Shown here: one piece after another, positions 1 to 6,625 of the stretch | Position numbering within the stretch: position 1 is the first letter of the stretch | Layout of the letters: every line of letters starts with the position of its first letter | Assembly (NCBI GenBank): GCA_965369385.1 | Contig: CBDUQP010000158.1 | Coordinates: 1-6,975, forward strand | DNA: 6,975 nucleotides | From: CBDUQP01 sp965369385 | GTDB taxonomy: Bacteria; Planctomycetota; Phycisphaerae; SM23-33 | Direction of reading: 5' to 3' | Position numbers and translations under genes: made by a program | The notes under the pieces: generated by a model | Told to the model about the DNA's origin: nothing | Databases searched by the model: none | Seen by the model: the letters and a program-made list of their open reading frames with translations, nothing else

Positions 1-97
1 CAAATGTGAATCCGCTCGCCGTTCGAATTAAATAAGGCACCGTCCCTAATTATCGTACGTTTAACAATTCCCCGGTGCATCTTCGCGGGTATGGCGA
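1..97. other. Non-coding left flank downstream of the GntR gene
   Basis: This AT-richer stretch follows the stop codon of the GntR regulator. I see no start codon with a ribosome binding site and no reading frame of note on either strand. The only structure is the weak inverted repeat described separately at 37-78. It is probably the 3' untranslated region of the regulator transcript, or the spacer before the next gene to the left, which lies outside the window. Confidence 0.5.
37..78 (-). terminator. Weak candidate terminator after the GntR gene
   Basis: A 6-bp perfect inverted repeat (GCACCG at 37-42, CGGTGC at 73-78) encloses a second short pair, AATT at 48-51 with AATT at 66-69. Read on the minus strand, the right place for transcripts leaving the GntR gene, the closing arm is followed by CCTTATTTAATT, which is only partly U-rich in RNA. 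The loop is long and the stem is interrupted, so this is a weak intrinsic-terminator candidate. Confidence 0.25.
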
Positions 98-760
98 TTA
101 CAGCATCCTGTCTTTTTGCGTATGGTCCAGTTGCCATTCAAACGCGGCAATCAGATCTTCAATGTCCTTATTCCTGATGGCGGCAGGCACCCTGCGGTGA
201 CTGTCCAGGATGAACTTCGGCATGACATCACGCTCATTTTGAGGAATCTGCTCCAAATGTCGCTTGAACAGTGGGCCGTAAACCATGCCCAAAGCCTCCA
301 TGAACTTGTTGCCGCTCATACTGGCTACGCATTCGTGGAAGTGAACTTCAAAATCGAACGGCGACATCGCCCCACACTCCACCTGGTTTACCAGCTTCTC
401 AAGCTCGTGAATATCCTTCTCGCAGGCATTGGCCATGATGCTCCTGGCGGCACCGAGTTCGAGAAAGTCCCTCAATTGCCTGGCTGCGAGATAGTCGGAA
501 TTGTCGAAATCGTCATGCGTAAATAGCGACATCATCTCAAGACGCCGGCGATCACTGGTCAGGATCAGCCCCACGCCCTGCTGACTCCTGGCCAGCCCAA
601 ACGCCTTGAGCGCCGCGAAGGCCTCGCGCACTGATGATCTTCCGACCGACAGTTTCTCGGCAATTTCAATCTCGCCGGGCAACAGATCGCCCATGTTCAG
701 ATCATTATCACGGATATACTCAACAACCCAGTTGAGGACCTCTTTGGACGCCGATGCCAT
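98..760 (-). CDS. GntR-family transcriptional regulator, FadR/FCD subfamily
   Basis: A 220-residue DNA-binding regulator, usual length for FadR/FCD proteins. The N-terminal winged helix-turn-helix spans about residues 5-68, with the family signature LPGEIEIAEKLSVGRSSVREA (residues 27-47) and a wing ending GVGLIL. The C-terminal all-helical FCD ligand domain runs from about 90 to 215. It keeps likely metal/ligand residues: an acidic residue (Asp136 or Glu138) with His142 in FHECVASMSGN, His188 in the DSHRR segment and His213 near the end. Such domains usually bind small organic acids or sugar acids. The ATG at 760-758 has AGGAAG upstream at good spacing. The gene lies 179 nt beyond the amidohydrolase, with a 14-bp palindrome upstream, so it may be transcribed alone and autoregulated. 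Its target could be the catabolic operon or genes to the left of the window; the effector is unknown. Confidence 0.93.
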   Translation of the reverse strand: MASASKEVLNWVVEYIRDNDLNMGDLLPGEIEIAEKLSVGRSSVREAFAALKAFGLARSQQGVGLILTSDRRRLEMMSLFTHDDFDNSDYLAARQLRDFLELGAARSIMANACEKDIHELEKLVNQVECGAMSPFDFEVHFHECVASMSGNKFMEALGMVYGPLFKRHLEQIPQNERDVMPKFILDSHRRVPAAIRNKDIEDLIAAFEWQLDHTQKDRML

Positions 761-939
761 AAATGCTTCCTGCTCTCAAGTGGATACCGCTCTCAAAGTA
801 CCTACCATAAGTGTACATATTCCTTGCGAATTCGCAACTTCCAGCCAAAACGCTGCATTCCCCCATTGCACTTAACCTTCATTGAGCGATAGTACGGCAC
901 GCTGATGGAAGGCCCACCCATCCACCACGCAGCCATAAT
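761..939. other. 179-nt intergenic region between amidohydrolase and GntR genes
   Basis: This is the longest gap in the gene series. I see no strong hairpin with a U-tract to end the amidohydrolase transcript. The half nearer the GntR gene contains the palindrome at 824-837 and a possible promoter. The half nearer the amidohydrolase (about 845-939) shows nothing I can name. Confidence 0.6.
824..837. promoter_or_regulatory. 14-bp perfect palindrome, candidate operator of the GntR gene
   Basis: TTGCGAATTCGCAA is a perfect 14-bp palindrome 64 nt upstream of the GntR start codon. On the minus strand its first six bases (TTGCGA, 837-832) can be read as a -35 box, with TACACT (815-810) 16 nt further on as a mediocre -10 box. 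A palindrome over the -35 box would suit an autoregulatory site for a dimeric GntR protein. It does not match the TGGT-N3-ACCA type of motif known for FadR, so assignment to this regulator rests on position. Confidence 0.4.
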
Positions 940-2001
940 CTAAACTGTTCCCAGCGATGCCAGCAGGCGGTCGGCGTTGGCGTGGAATATGGCATCAATA
1001 TCTTCCCGCGGTGCGCCAATCGCTTCGCAGGCGTCCTTGATAGCCTTGATAGCCTCGTATGTGTAAAGGGTGTATCCGGCTTCCACTTCGGCAGGCTCGC
1101 GATCCTTATTGAAATGGAACGGGTGATTCGTGCGATTGACGTAGCTCTTCTCGCCCCACTGCCGACGGCCACGCATGTAGAAAATCGGATTATCAGTACC
1201 GTACAAAATCCGCTGGGCTCCGAGCGTCTCAATGGCGTAGCGGTGCACTTCGGGGTTCATCACGGCCGAGTTATCAAAGTACAGCCCGTCATCGTCGGCA
1301 AATTCCGCCAGTGCCTGCTTGGCATGGTAAAGCGTATAGCACCTGCCCAGATGGGCGATCACGAGCGTAATGTCAGGATACTTCTCGCGAATCTCCTTCA
1401 CCTCGCGGATATTGTCCGGATCGGGCAAACGCCCGGCCCGCGAGACGTGCAGCGTCAGCCAGCCACGCTTGGCGTTCAGCACCTCAAGCTGATGATGCGG
1501 TACGAAATCAAACGTGCTGGCCTCGATGTGCTTATCGCGAGTGGTCGGATCGTGGTCTATCAGCGAATAGTAAACCTTCATGCCAATTACACCGGGGCGA
1601 TCCAATTCCTCTGCGATCCGCTCCGCCGACCACTGCGGCCGCGTGACCACGAGACTACGCCAACCATACTTCGCCGCCTGCTGCCTGAGGTCCGCGTTTG
1701 ACGCGTCGATATCAAACGTCAGCGTCGGCAGCCCCATCGCGACACACGTCATATCCTTTCCGGGGAACAGCGTCTTGTGGCAGCGGTCGGCGTCGGCCGC
1801 GCTTATCGCGCAATCAAACTCGTTCACCCAATACTGCTTCCGCATCTCCTCGGTGGTTTCTTCGAGGCAGAACTTAGAATCGTTCACATGCGTGTGCGAA
1901 TCAACAATCCTGTCCGGCAGCCAGTCGGCAAGGTGCTCGGCCCAGAAATCGCGGTCAACATCGGTATATTCCCATACAAAATAGAGCGGCGTGGCTTCCA
2001 T
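940..2001 (-). CDS. Amidohydrolase-family metal-dependent hydrolase (COG2159-like)
   Basis: A 353-residue TIM-barrel protein of the amidohydrolase superfamily. Metal-ligand motifs appear in the expected order: HxH on strand 1 (DSHTHV, His36 and His38), His185 (LTLHVSR), His217 (VIAHLGR) and Asp270 (YGTDNP). Lys142 in GMKVYY is a further candidate ligand. About 30 residues precede the first motif (VWEYTDVDRDFWAEHL). Relatives include decarboxylases, lactonases and uronate isomerases, so the family does not set the reaction. Downstream of an isomerase, kinase and aldolase, a role on a sugar lactone, ester or related compound is plausible but inferred. The ATG at 2001 has GAGGA at 2013-2009 with a 7-nt spacer. 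The gap from the kinase is 57 nt with no clear terminator, so it is probably the last gene of the operon. No signal peptide is visible; it is probably cytoplasmic. Confidence 0.88.
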   Translation of the reverse strand: MEATPLYFVWEYTDVDRDFWAEHLADWLPDRIVDSHTHVNDSKFCLEETTEEMRKQYWVNEFDCAISAADADRCHKTLFPGKDMTCVAMGLPTLTFDIDASNADLRQQAAKYGWRSLVVTRPQWSAERIAEELDRPGVIGMKVYYSLIDHDPTTRDKHIEASTFDFVPHHQLEVLNAKRGWLTLHVSRAGRLPDPDNIREVKEIREKYPDITLVIAHLGRCYTLYHAKQALAEFADDDGLYFDNSAVMNPEVHRYAIETLGAQRILYGTDNPIFYMRGRRQWGEKSYVNRTNHPFHFNKDREPAEVEAGYTLYTYEAIKAIKDACEAIGAPREDIDAIFHANADRLLASLGTV

Positions 2002-2058
2002 CGGAGGTTCCTCGGAGTTTTTCAGGACTTTCGGGCGTTTTTTGGGGATTCGTATTCC

Positions 2059-3495
2059 CTAGGCGTCAAAACGCATCATGTATTCATCGAAAAGCAGGCG
2101 GTACACTTCGCGATCTTCTCCCGGCTGGAGCGTTCTGCCGACCGAAGCGAACTGCGTAGCTATTTCGGCAAGTGATGATTGCGTATCCACAAGTGCCCTT
2201 GCGATAACTGCGGCGCCGGCTGCGCTGCCTTCGGACTTGCCCGAACATACTACGCTCAATCCGATGACATCTGCGACAGCCTGCGGCGTAACACTACTAC
2301 CAGCAGCCCGCCCTGCCATGACGAGCCTGGTCGGCACGATTCCGCCATCGCTGAACATCTTCAAATACCTCGCCAGTTCGCACACGAGCCCATCCAGCAC
2401 TGCCCGCACAAGATGCTCACGCGTGCTGGCCAGCAGTATGCCTTCGAGGCTACCCGGCAAATCGCCGCCGCCACCTGCGGGAAGCACGGGAGGCGTAAAA
2501 CGTAGCCCCTCGGCGCCGGCCGGCACGGATGCCAAAACCGCGTCTATCTCATCGCCGCTCATATCGCCCAGACCGGTCATCTTCAGCGCCCATTCCAGAT
2601 TCGATCCGCCATTGGACATGGACAAGAGCTGGCTGAACAGTCCGCTAACCGGATGGCGGCAAACCAACGCGCGCTGCGCTACCGGCATCTGCAGTTCGCT
2701 TCCGTTGGCAAGCAACACCCACGCCGTACCGGTACCCAGCACAACATCGCCCACGTTAACCGCTCCTGCCCCAAGGCTGGATGCATACTGATCGTGAACT
2801 GCCGGTGAAACGGGAATTCCTTCCGGCAATCCGGTGAGAGATGCGGCTTGGGGAGTTATCTCGCCCGCCGCCTCGGTCGCATCGATAACATCCGGCAACT
2901 GCCCCGCTGATATCCCGATCCGCCGCAGGACTGCCTCTTCGGGCATGTCAGTCCACGGGTTATACAGCATGCAGATCGACAGCGATGTCCTGTCATGAGC
3001 CCGCCGGCCGCAAAGGCGCCCCACAATCACGTCACCAACAAACGCCACCGACGAGACCGACTCCATCATTTCCGGAGATTCGTCTCGCAAGCGAAGAATG
3101 TTCCCAACGGGCATGGCCGTGCTTGCAAAACCGATGTGTGCCTGAAGGAAACTTGCGCCCAAGTCCTCAGTCACCTGGGCGTCATAGTCGCCACCGCGTG
3201 TGTCCAGCCAACTGATTACCCGTCCAAGTGGCAGGTCATCCGCGTTCAGAAGCTGCATCGCACCGCCCTGGGCAGAAACACCCACGGACCGAATATTGGA
3301 CGCGTCAACGCAACCGGTGGCTGTCGAAATCGCCTTGCAGGTAGCTCGCCATATCTGCTCGATATCCTGCTCAACGCCGCCCGAGCCAACGAAGTAACGC
3401 TCAGCAGGCGCAGAACCCTCGCCGACTATCGCACCGCTATCGTCAACGACAATCGCCTTCACATTGGTTGTGCCAAGATCAAGACCAAGATACAT
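2059..3495 (-). CDS. FGGY-family carbohydrate kinase
   Basis: A 478-residue ATP-dependent sugar kinase with both FGGY domains complete. The N-terminal domain opens with the phosphate loop LGLDLGTTNVKAIVVD (residues 3-18), followed by VGVSAQGG (71-78) and ISWLDTRG (94-101). The likely catalytic base is Asp235 in SPAVHDQ. The C-terminal half has the second phosphate motif LGTGTAWVL (253-261), the adenosine segment MAGRAAGSS (393-401) and the SEGSAAGAA helix (421-429). The His-Asp pair is closer to L-fuculokinase and L-rhamnulokinase than to the GGGDQ type of xylulokinase. By context it phosphorylates the ketose made by the adjacent isomerase, before cleavage by the aldolase; the substrate is unknown. 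The ATG lies 3 nt after the isomerase stop. Its Shine-Dalgarno GAGG (3507-3504) is inside the last isomerase codons, so the two genes are probably translationally coupled. Confidence 0.94.
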   Translation of the reverse strand: MYLGLDLGTTNVKAIVVDDSGAIVGEGSAPAERYFVGSGGVEQDIEQIWRATCKAISTATGCVDASNIRSVGVSAQGGAMQLLNADDLPLGRVISWLDTRGGDYDAQVTEDLGASFLQAHIGFASTAMPVGNILRLRDESPEMMESVSSVAFVGDVIVGRLCGRRAHDRTSLSICMLYNPWTDMPEEAVLRRIGISAGQLPDVIDATEAAGEITPQAASLTGLPEGIPVSPAVHDQYASSLGAGAVNVGDVVLGTGTAWVLLANGSELQMPVAQRALVCRHPVSGLFSQLLSMSNGGSNLEWALKMTGLGDMSGDEIDAVLASVPAGAEGLRFTPPVLPAGGGGDLPGSLEGILLASTREHLVRAVLDGLVCELARYLKMFSDGGIVPTRLVMAGRAAGSSVTPQAVADVIGLSVVCSGKSEGSAAGAAVIARALVDTQSSLAEIATQFASVGRTLQPGEDREVYRLLFDEYMMRFDA

Positions 3496-3498
3496 CGT

Positions 3499-4902
3499 CT
3501 ATACCTCGCAGTAATCCGCGCCCAACAGCCGCGCGGCGTGCATTATTCTATTTCTCGCATCGCCCAGGCACACCGCATTGTGATGCGGGCCGCCCGATTT
3601 CGTGTATGCAGTCAGGAAATCGCGAACATCGCCCGAGGCGGGAGTGAGCTTGAAGTGCGGAGTCTCAAAACCGCTTCGCACGTTCTCGTCAGAGATCACA
3701 ACGCGGCTTGCGAGCAGTGTCCAACCCTGCATCGCATCCTGCGTAAGGGCGAAAAGCGTTCCGTCGCCGGGCGCGATATCCTGCACTATCGCCAGCTGCC
3801 TGCCAGTAGTGGCGGTGATTTTGTTCTCGCGAGCGATCATGCGGGCCTTGCGGGCCATCGCCACGTTCATCTCGCCCATATGGCTCATGAACACGCCGTT
3901 ACCCGCGAAATCTATCGTGAATATCTCGCTGAAGGTCGCAGGCGACATCAGACGATTGAGCAACCACGTTCCGATCGCACCAACAACGTCGCCCTCTCCA
4001 GCAAAGCCTACGCCATCGGCCATCAACCTGCTGGCTGCGACGAATGGCAGGGTAACACTGCGGGAATCGTCACCAAACGCCATGAACTGATAACTGAACG
4101 CGTTGATATTGCGTTCTTCGAGCATGCCGCGCAGGGCAAGCTCAGCTCTCGCGGTATGGTCCAAATCCTCATCCGTCAGATCGCCGGCAAGTTCATACTC
4201 GCTGCGATACTCAGCCGCCAGGCACGCCGCAGCCGCGGAGTCCACATCGGCTGACAGCTTCAGATATTCATCCATCGACAGCGGCTCGCAAGAGCAGCCC
4301 AGTGACCCGATCAGATGAGTCGTATCTATCGCCAGATCACCCATTCCAGGGAAAGCATATCCGAGCAAGCCGGTCCGAAGCGAACGCAGTTGCGTAACGG
4401 CGGCCGCTGCGGTAAGGAAATCCTCAATCTCATCCAGTGCGTCATCATCGCTCAAATGCGAAGTGACAAGCTCAAATTCTCCGCCGCACCGCAACAGCAC
4501 GTTGCAGAGATCCTGAGTCCCGTGCACACCATGGTTATGCAGCATCTCGTCATTGCCGAACGAATCGTCCACCGCAAACAATTCCTGCGTATTCCAAACG
4601 AGGATCGGCACCGATGTGCGAGCCAGGGCGCTGGCGGCGATCTGGCTGGGCGAGTAAGAGAGCATTATCACGATAATCGCATCTAGCCCGGCCGCCTCAA
4701 ACTTGCCGACAGCCTTCTCGACACCTTCCCTCGTGAACACCGCGCCGTCAAACGTGACATCGCAAATGCGTTCGAGCGCAGGGATGATATCGTTCCGTAT
4801 CCATTGCTCCCTGCCGCCACGCAATTGGGGGCACAGCTCTTCGTACAGTTCCAACGTCAGGCCGAGAATGCCCACGCGCGGTTTACTCGCATTTTCGCTC
4901 AT
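3499..4902 (-). CDS. L-arabinose/L-fucose isomerase-like protein
   Basis: A 467-residue protein of the FucI/AraA fold, close to AraA in length and expected to interconvert an aldose and a ketose. Visible motifs, numbered from the chosen ATG: LVWNTQELFAVD (101-112), HGVHGTQDLCNVLL (124-137), YAFPGMGDL (182-190), GFAGEGDVVGA (299-309), SEIFTIDF (325-332), SHMGEMN (340-346) and GGPHHNAV (437-444). The four metal ligands known in E. coli AraA (Glu306, Glu333, His350, His450) have candidates in Glu303, Glu326, His341 and His440/441, so the enzyme looks active. It is divergent from canonical AraA, so the substrate is open. The frame also begins with GTG at 4905, but AAGGA upstream is 4 nt from the GTG and 7 nt from the ATG, so the ATG is preferred. 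It follows the aldolase gene after a gap containing two hairpins and directly precedes the kinase. Confidence 0.9.
   Translation of the reverse strand: MSENASKPRVGILGLTLELYEELCPQLRGGREQWIRNDIIPALERICDVTFDGAVFTREGVEKAVGKFEAAGLDAIIVIMLSYSPSQIAASALARTSVPILVWNTQELFAVDDSFGNDEMLHNHGVHGTQDLCNVLLRCGGEFELVTSHLSDDDALDEIEDFLTAAAAVTQLRSLRTGLLGYAFPGMGDLAIDTTHLIGSLGCSCEPLSMDEYLKLSADVDSAAAACLAAEYRSEYELAGDLTDEDLDHTARAELALRGMLEERNINAFSYQFMAFGDDSRSVTLPFVAASRLMADGVGFAGEGDVVGAIGTWLLNRLMSPATFSEIFTIDFAGNGVFMSHMGEMNVAMARKARMIARENKITATTGRQLAIVQDIAPGDGTLFALTQDAMQGWTLLASRVVISDENVRSGFETPHFKLTPASGDVRDFLTAYTKSGGPHHNAVCLGDARNRIMHAARLLGADYCEV
3504..3507 (-). promoter_or_regulatory. Ribosome binding site of the kinase gene, inside the isomerase 3' end
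   Basis: GAGG on the minus strand lies 8 nt before the kinase ATG. It forms part of the final two sense codons (GAG GTA) of the isomerase. With only 3 nt between stop and start, the arrangement favours re-initiation and matched output of the two proteins. Confidence 0.7.
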
Positions 4903-4909
4903 CACTGTT

Positions 4910-4914
4910 TCCTT
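4910..4914 (-). promoter_or_regulatory. Ribosome binding site that decides the isomerase start
   Basis: AAGGA on the minus strand precedes consecutive GTG (4905-4903) and ATG (4902-4900) codons. The spacer is 4 nt to the GTG and 7 nt to the ATG, which favours the ATG. Confidence 0.6.
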
Positions 4915-4942
4915 GAAAATCCTTACTCATCCAATGCTCTAT

Positions 4943-4989
4943 CCCGGAAACACGCCGGGCACGATCCGACCAGAGTATGCGCCGGATCG
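4943..4989 (-). other. Two consecutive hairpins in the aldolase-isomerase gap
   Basis: Two perfect inverted repeats lie in the spacer. The first met by RNA polymerase is CGATCCG/CGGATCG (arms 4983-4989 and 4962-4968, 14-nt loop). The second is CCCGG/CCGGG (arms 4955-4959 and 4943-4947, 7-nt loop). Neither is followed by a run of U on the transcribed strand, so a simple intrinsic terminator is unlikely. They could stabilise or process the mRNA, changing the aldolase to isomerase ratio. Confidence 0.4.
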
Positions 4990-5004
4990 CATCGCCGGTT
5001 ATAA

Positions 5005-5820
5005 TCAGTCAGTAACGCCGTTGGCCTTCATTGCCTCGTCGACGCTCTTTTCGTACTTCACTACATCGCACAATGCGCCTTGGAACGCGGCCGGGTTTGC
5101 AACCTGGATCGCATTCCTGCCGAACACCACACCGCCCGCACCCGACGCCACTTCAGCAGCAGCCAGCTCCAACGCCGCACGCTGTGTGGGCAGCTTTTCG
5201 GCACCCAGGCCAAGTACGGGCACCGGGCATGAATCAGTCACGGCCTTGAAGTTATGTGTATTGAACGTCTTTATCATGTCTGCGCCAAGCTCCGCTACGA
5301 TTCTGCTGCCGGTCAGCACGTCTTCGTGCATCTGCTCGGGCGTCATATCTTCATGCCCCGTGGGGAAATACTCGCCCACTACCGGTATGCCAAGCTTGTG
5401 GCAGGACTTGGTGAGTTTCGTGAACAACTCAACATTGGCCGCGTCGCGTTCCTCGTCGCCAGTCTGCAGCGTCAGCGAAACCAGGGCAACGTCCATGCCC
5501 TCTACCAGCGCATCTTCGGGCGAATATGCATACACGCTTTTCGCCTTACGATAGTTCCAGTGGAAACAGTATACAGTATTCCAGTTCAACCTAACCACTG
5601 CCAGCGGGCGTTTATTGCCTGCAAAAATGTGCCCACAGTGACGAAGCATGCCCGGGGCAAGCAGCACACCATCAACCACCGGGCTGATCTTCTCTGCCGT
5701 TTCCGGAAGAATCTCCATCGCCGGGATGGGCCCGTCGAACAGACCGTGATCTATGGCTATGATTACTGCACGATTGTTGTCGGTCAGCCTCTTTACGCGA
5801 ATTTCCCGTCCATCCATCAT
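5005..5820 (-). CDS. Class I aldolase of the DhnA/LacD (FbaB-like) family
   Basis: A 271-residue TIM-barrel aldolase, normal for archaeal-type class I fructose-bisphosphate aldolases and relatives. Motifs: AIDHGLFDG (residues 22-30), which in this family lines the substrate site; the Schiff-base lysine at Lys184 in GADMIKTFNT; VLGLGAEKL (202-210) where relatives often have a glycine-rich GGPK; and the phosphate-binding end GVVFGRNAIQ (230-239). Expected reaction: reversible retro-aldol cleavage of a ketose phosphate to DHAP and an aldehyde. By context the substrate is the product of the nearby FGGY kinase. The frame extends 16 codons upstream to 5868, but that start would overlap the DeoR gene and lacks family sequence. 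AGGGAG at 5832-5827 sits 6 nt before the ATG at 5820 (a second ATG follows at once), so this start is preferred. It follows the DeoR gene by 25 nt. Confidence 0.92.
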   Translation of the reverse strand: MMDGREIRVKRLTDNNRAVIIAIDHGLFDGPIPAMEILPETAEKISPVVDGVLLAPGMLRHCGHIFAGNKRPLAVVRLNWNTVYCFHWNYRKAKSVYAYSPEDALVEGMDVALVSLTLQTGDEERDAANVELFTKLTKSCHKLGIPVVGEYFPTGHEDMTPEQMHEDVLTGSRIVAELGADMIKTFNTHNFKAVTDSCPVPVLGLGAEKLPTQRAALELAAAEVASGAGGVVFGRNAIQVANPAAFQGALCDVVKYEKSVDEAMKANGVTD

Positions 5821-5826
5821 AATATA

Positions 5827-5832
5827 CTCCCT
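5827..5832 (-). promoter_or_regulatory. Ribosome binding site that decides the aldolase start
   Basis: AGGGAG on the minus strand lies in the 25-nt gap after the DeoR stop codon. It is 6 nt from the first and 9 nt from the second of two consecutive ATG codons. This rules against the longer frame starting at 5868. Confidence 0.7.
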
Positions 5833-5845
5833 GGTTGTAGTCCTG

Positions 5846-6625
5846 TTAGACGCACTGCACCGCAACATCGGCCTTTTCGAAAGCCTCTACTTGCGAGGAA
5901 TCTGCATCTGCGTCGGTTATTAAGCGATCTATCGAATCCGTGTCGGCATAACGAACCGCACCGGTACCTGTGAACTTTGAACTGTCAGCCACCACCACTA
6001 CACACCTGGAATTGCGTGCCATCTGCTCTGCGATGCGGGCGGTCTCCACGTCGCCGGCGAAACTGCCGCGGCCGGCGTCTATCTCTTCACTGCCCAGAAA
6101 TGCCACGTCAGCCAGCATCCGCTCCAGCATCCACTCGGTGGCGGAACCGGCCAGATCCGGACTGCCCTTGCGAACCTTTCCGCCGAGCAACGACAGCTCC
6201 ACAACGTCACTGCCCCACAGTTCGCTGGCCACTACAAGACTGCTGGTCATCACATGGCATGGGATTCGGCGTTTTGCGAGAGCCCGGGCGACTTCAAGCG
6301 TGGTAGTGCCCGTATCGAGGAATACGTTGTTTCCCGGCAGCACAAGCTCAGCCGCCGCCTGCCCGATGCGAGCCTTGGCGGCAAGATTCGTGCGATGCCT
6401 CTGCTCGAATGCGAATTCGAGGGTGATACGCTGGGCCGCGACTGCCCCCCCATAGCTCCGAATCGCCAGACCAGCTTCTTCGAGCTGCTCAAGATCCCTG
6501 CGAATGGTCATAGCGCTGACGGCGAACCGCTCGACAAGATCAGCGGAACTAACGCTGCCATTGGAGTTTAGCAGCTCCACTATCTCCTGCTGACGAATCT
6601 GAGCTTGTGCTGATGTCCTCGACAT
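5846..6625 (-). CDS. DeoR-family transcriptional regulator
   Basis: A 259-residue repressor of typical DeoR length and order. The winged helix-turn-helix covers about residues 8-62: RQQEIVELL, then SVSSADLVERFAVSAMTIRRDL (24-45) and the wing IRSYGGAV (55-62). The C-terminal sugar-phosphate sensor (DeoRC) runs from about 75 to 255, with DTGTTTLEVARAL (104-116), LSLLGGKVR (145-152), VVADSSKF (211-218) and LITD (235-238). Such proteins usually repress sugar operons and release DNA on binding a phosphorylated intermediate, here plausibly the kinase product. It heads the operon. A 10-bp inverted repeat covers its start and promoter, which suggests autoregulation. No Shine-Dalgarno is visible before the ATG at 6625, and no better start exists: the next candidate, GTG at codon 16, would cut into the DNA-binding domain. 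Confidence 0.95.
   Translation of the reverse strand: MSRTSAQAQIRQQEIVELLNSNGSVSSADLVERFAVSAMTIRRDLEQLEEAGLAIRSYGGAVAAQRITLEFAFEQRHRTNLAAKARIGQAAAELVLPGNNVFLDTGTTTLEVARALAKRRIPCHVMTSSLVVASELWGSDVVELSLLGGKVRKGSPDLAGSATEWMLERMLADVAFLGSEEIDAGRGSFAGDVETARIAEQMARNSRCVVVVADSSKFTGTGAVRYADTDSIDRLITDADADSSQVEAFEKADVAVQCV

Noticed and set aside
20..30. A TPsiC-loop-like GTTCGAATT string suggesting a tRNA
   Set aside because: No flanking acceptor, D-arm or anticodon arm can be formed around it on either strand.
982..1701. A 239-codon plus-strand frame opposite the amidohydrolase gene, and a similar one at 5254-5973
   Set aside because: Both are shadows of well-supported minus-strand genes, with no plausible domain in the translation.
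1905..1919. A 15-nt exact match, CAATCCTGTCCGGCA, shared with 6845-6859
   Set aside because: The first copy encodes part of the conserved LPDRIVD segment of the amidohydrolase, and flanking bases do not match. It is most likely coincidence, though somewhat improbable by chance.
2002..2058. T-rich run in the kinase-amidohydrolase gap as a terminator
   Set aside because: On the transcribed minus strand the run reads as A, not U, and no stable stem precedes it.
2995..4254. A 419-codon open frame on the plus strand opposite the kinase and isomerase genes
   Set aside because: It runs antisense to two genes with clear family motifs and across their junction. Its translation shows no recognisable domain. 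Long antisense frames are common opposite GC-biased coding sequence.
5821..5868. Longer aldolase frame starting at 5868
   Set aside because: The extra 16 residues are not family-like and would overlap the DeoR coding sequence. A good Shine-Dalgarno precedes the ATG at 5820.
2059..6625. An AI-2 (lsr-like) uptake and processing locus, because it has an FGGY kinase, a DhnA-type aldolase and a sugar-type regulator
   Set aside because: There is no LsrB/ACD transporter and no LsrG, the regulator is DeoR rather than the SorC-like LsrR, and an AraA-like isomerase is present. A sugar pathway explains the set better.
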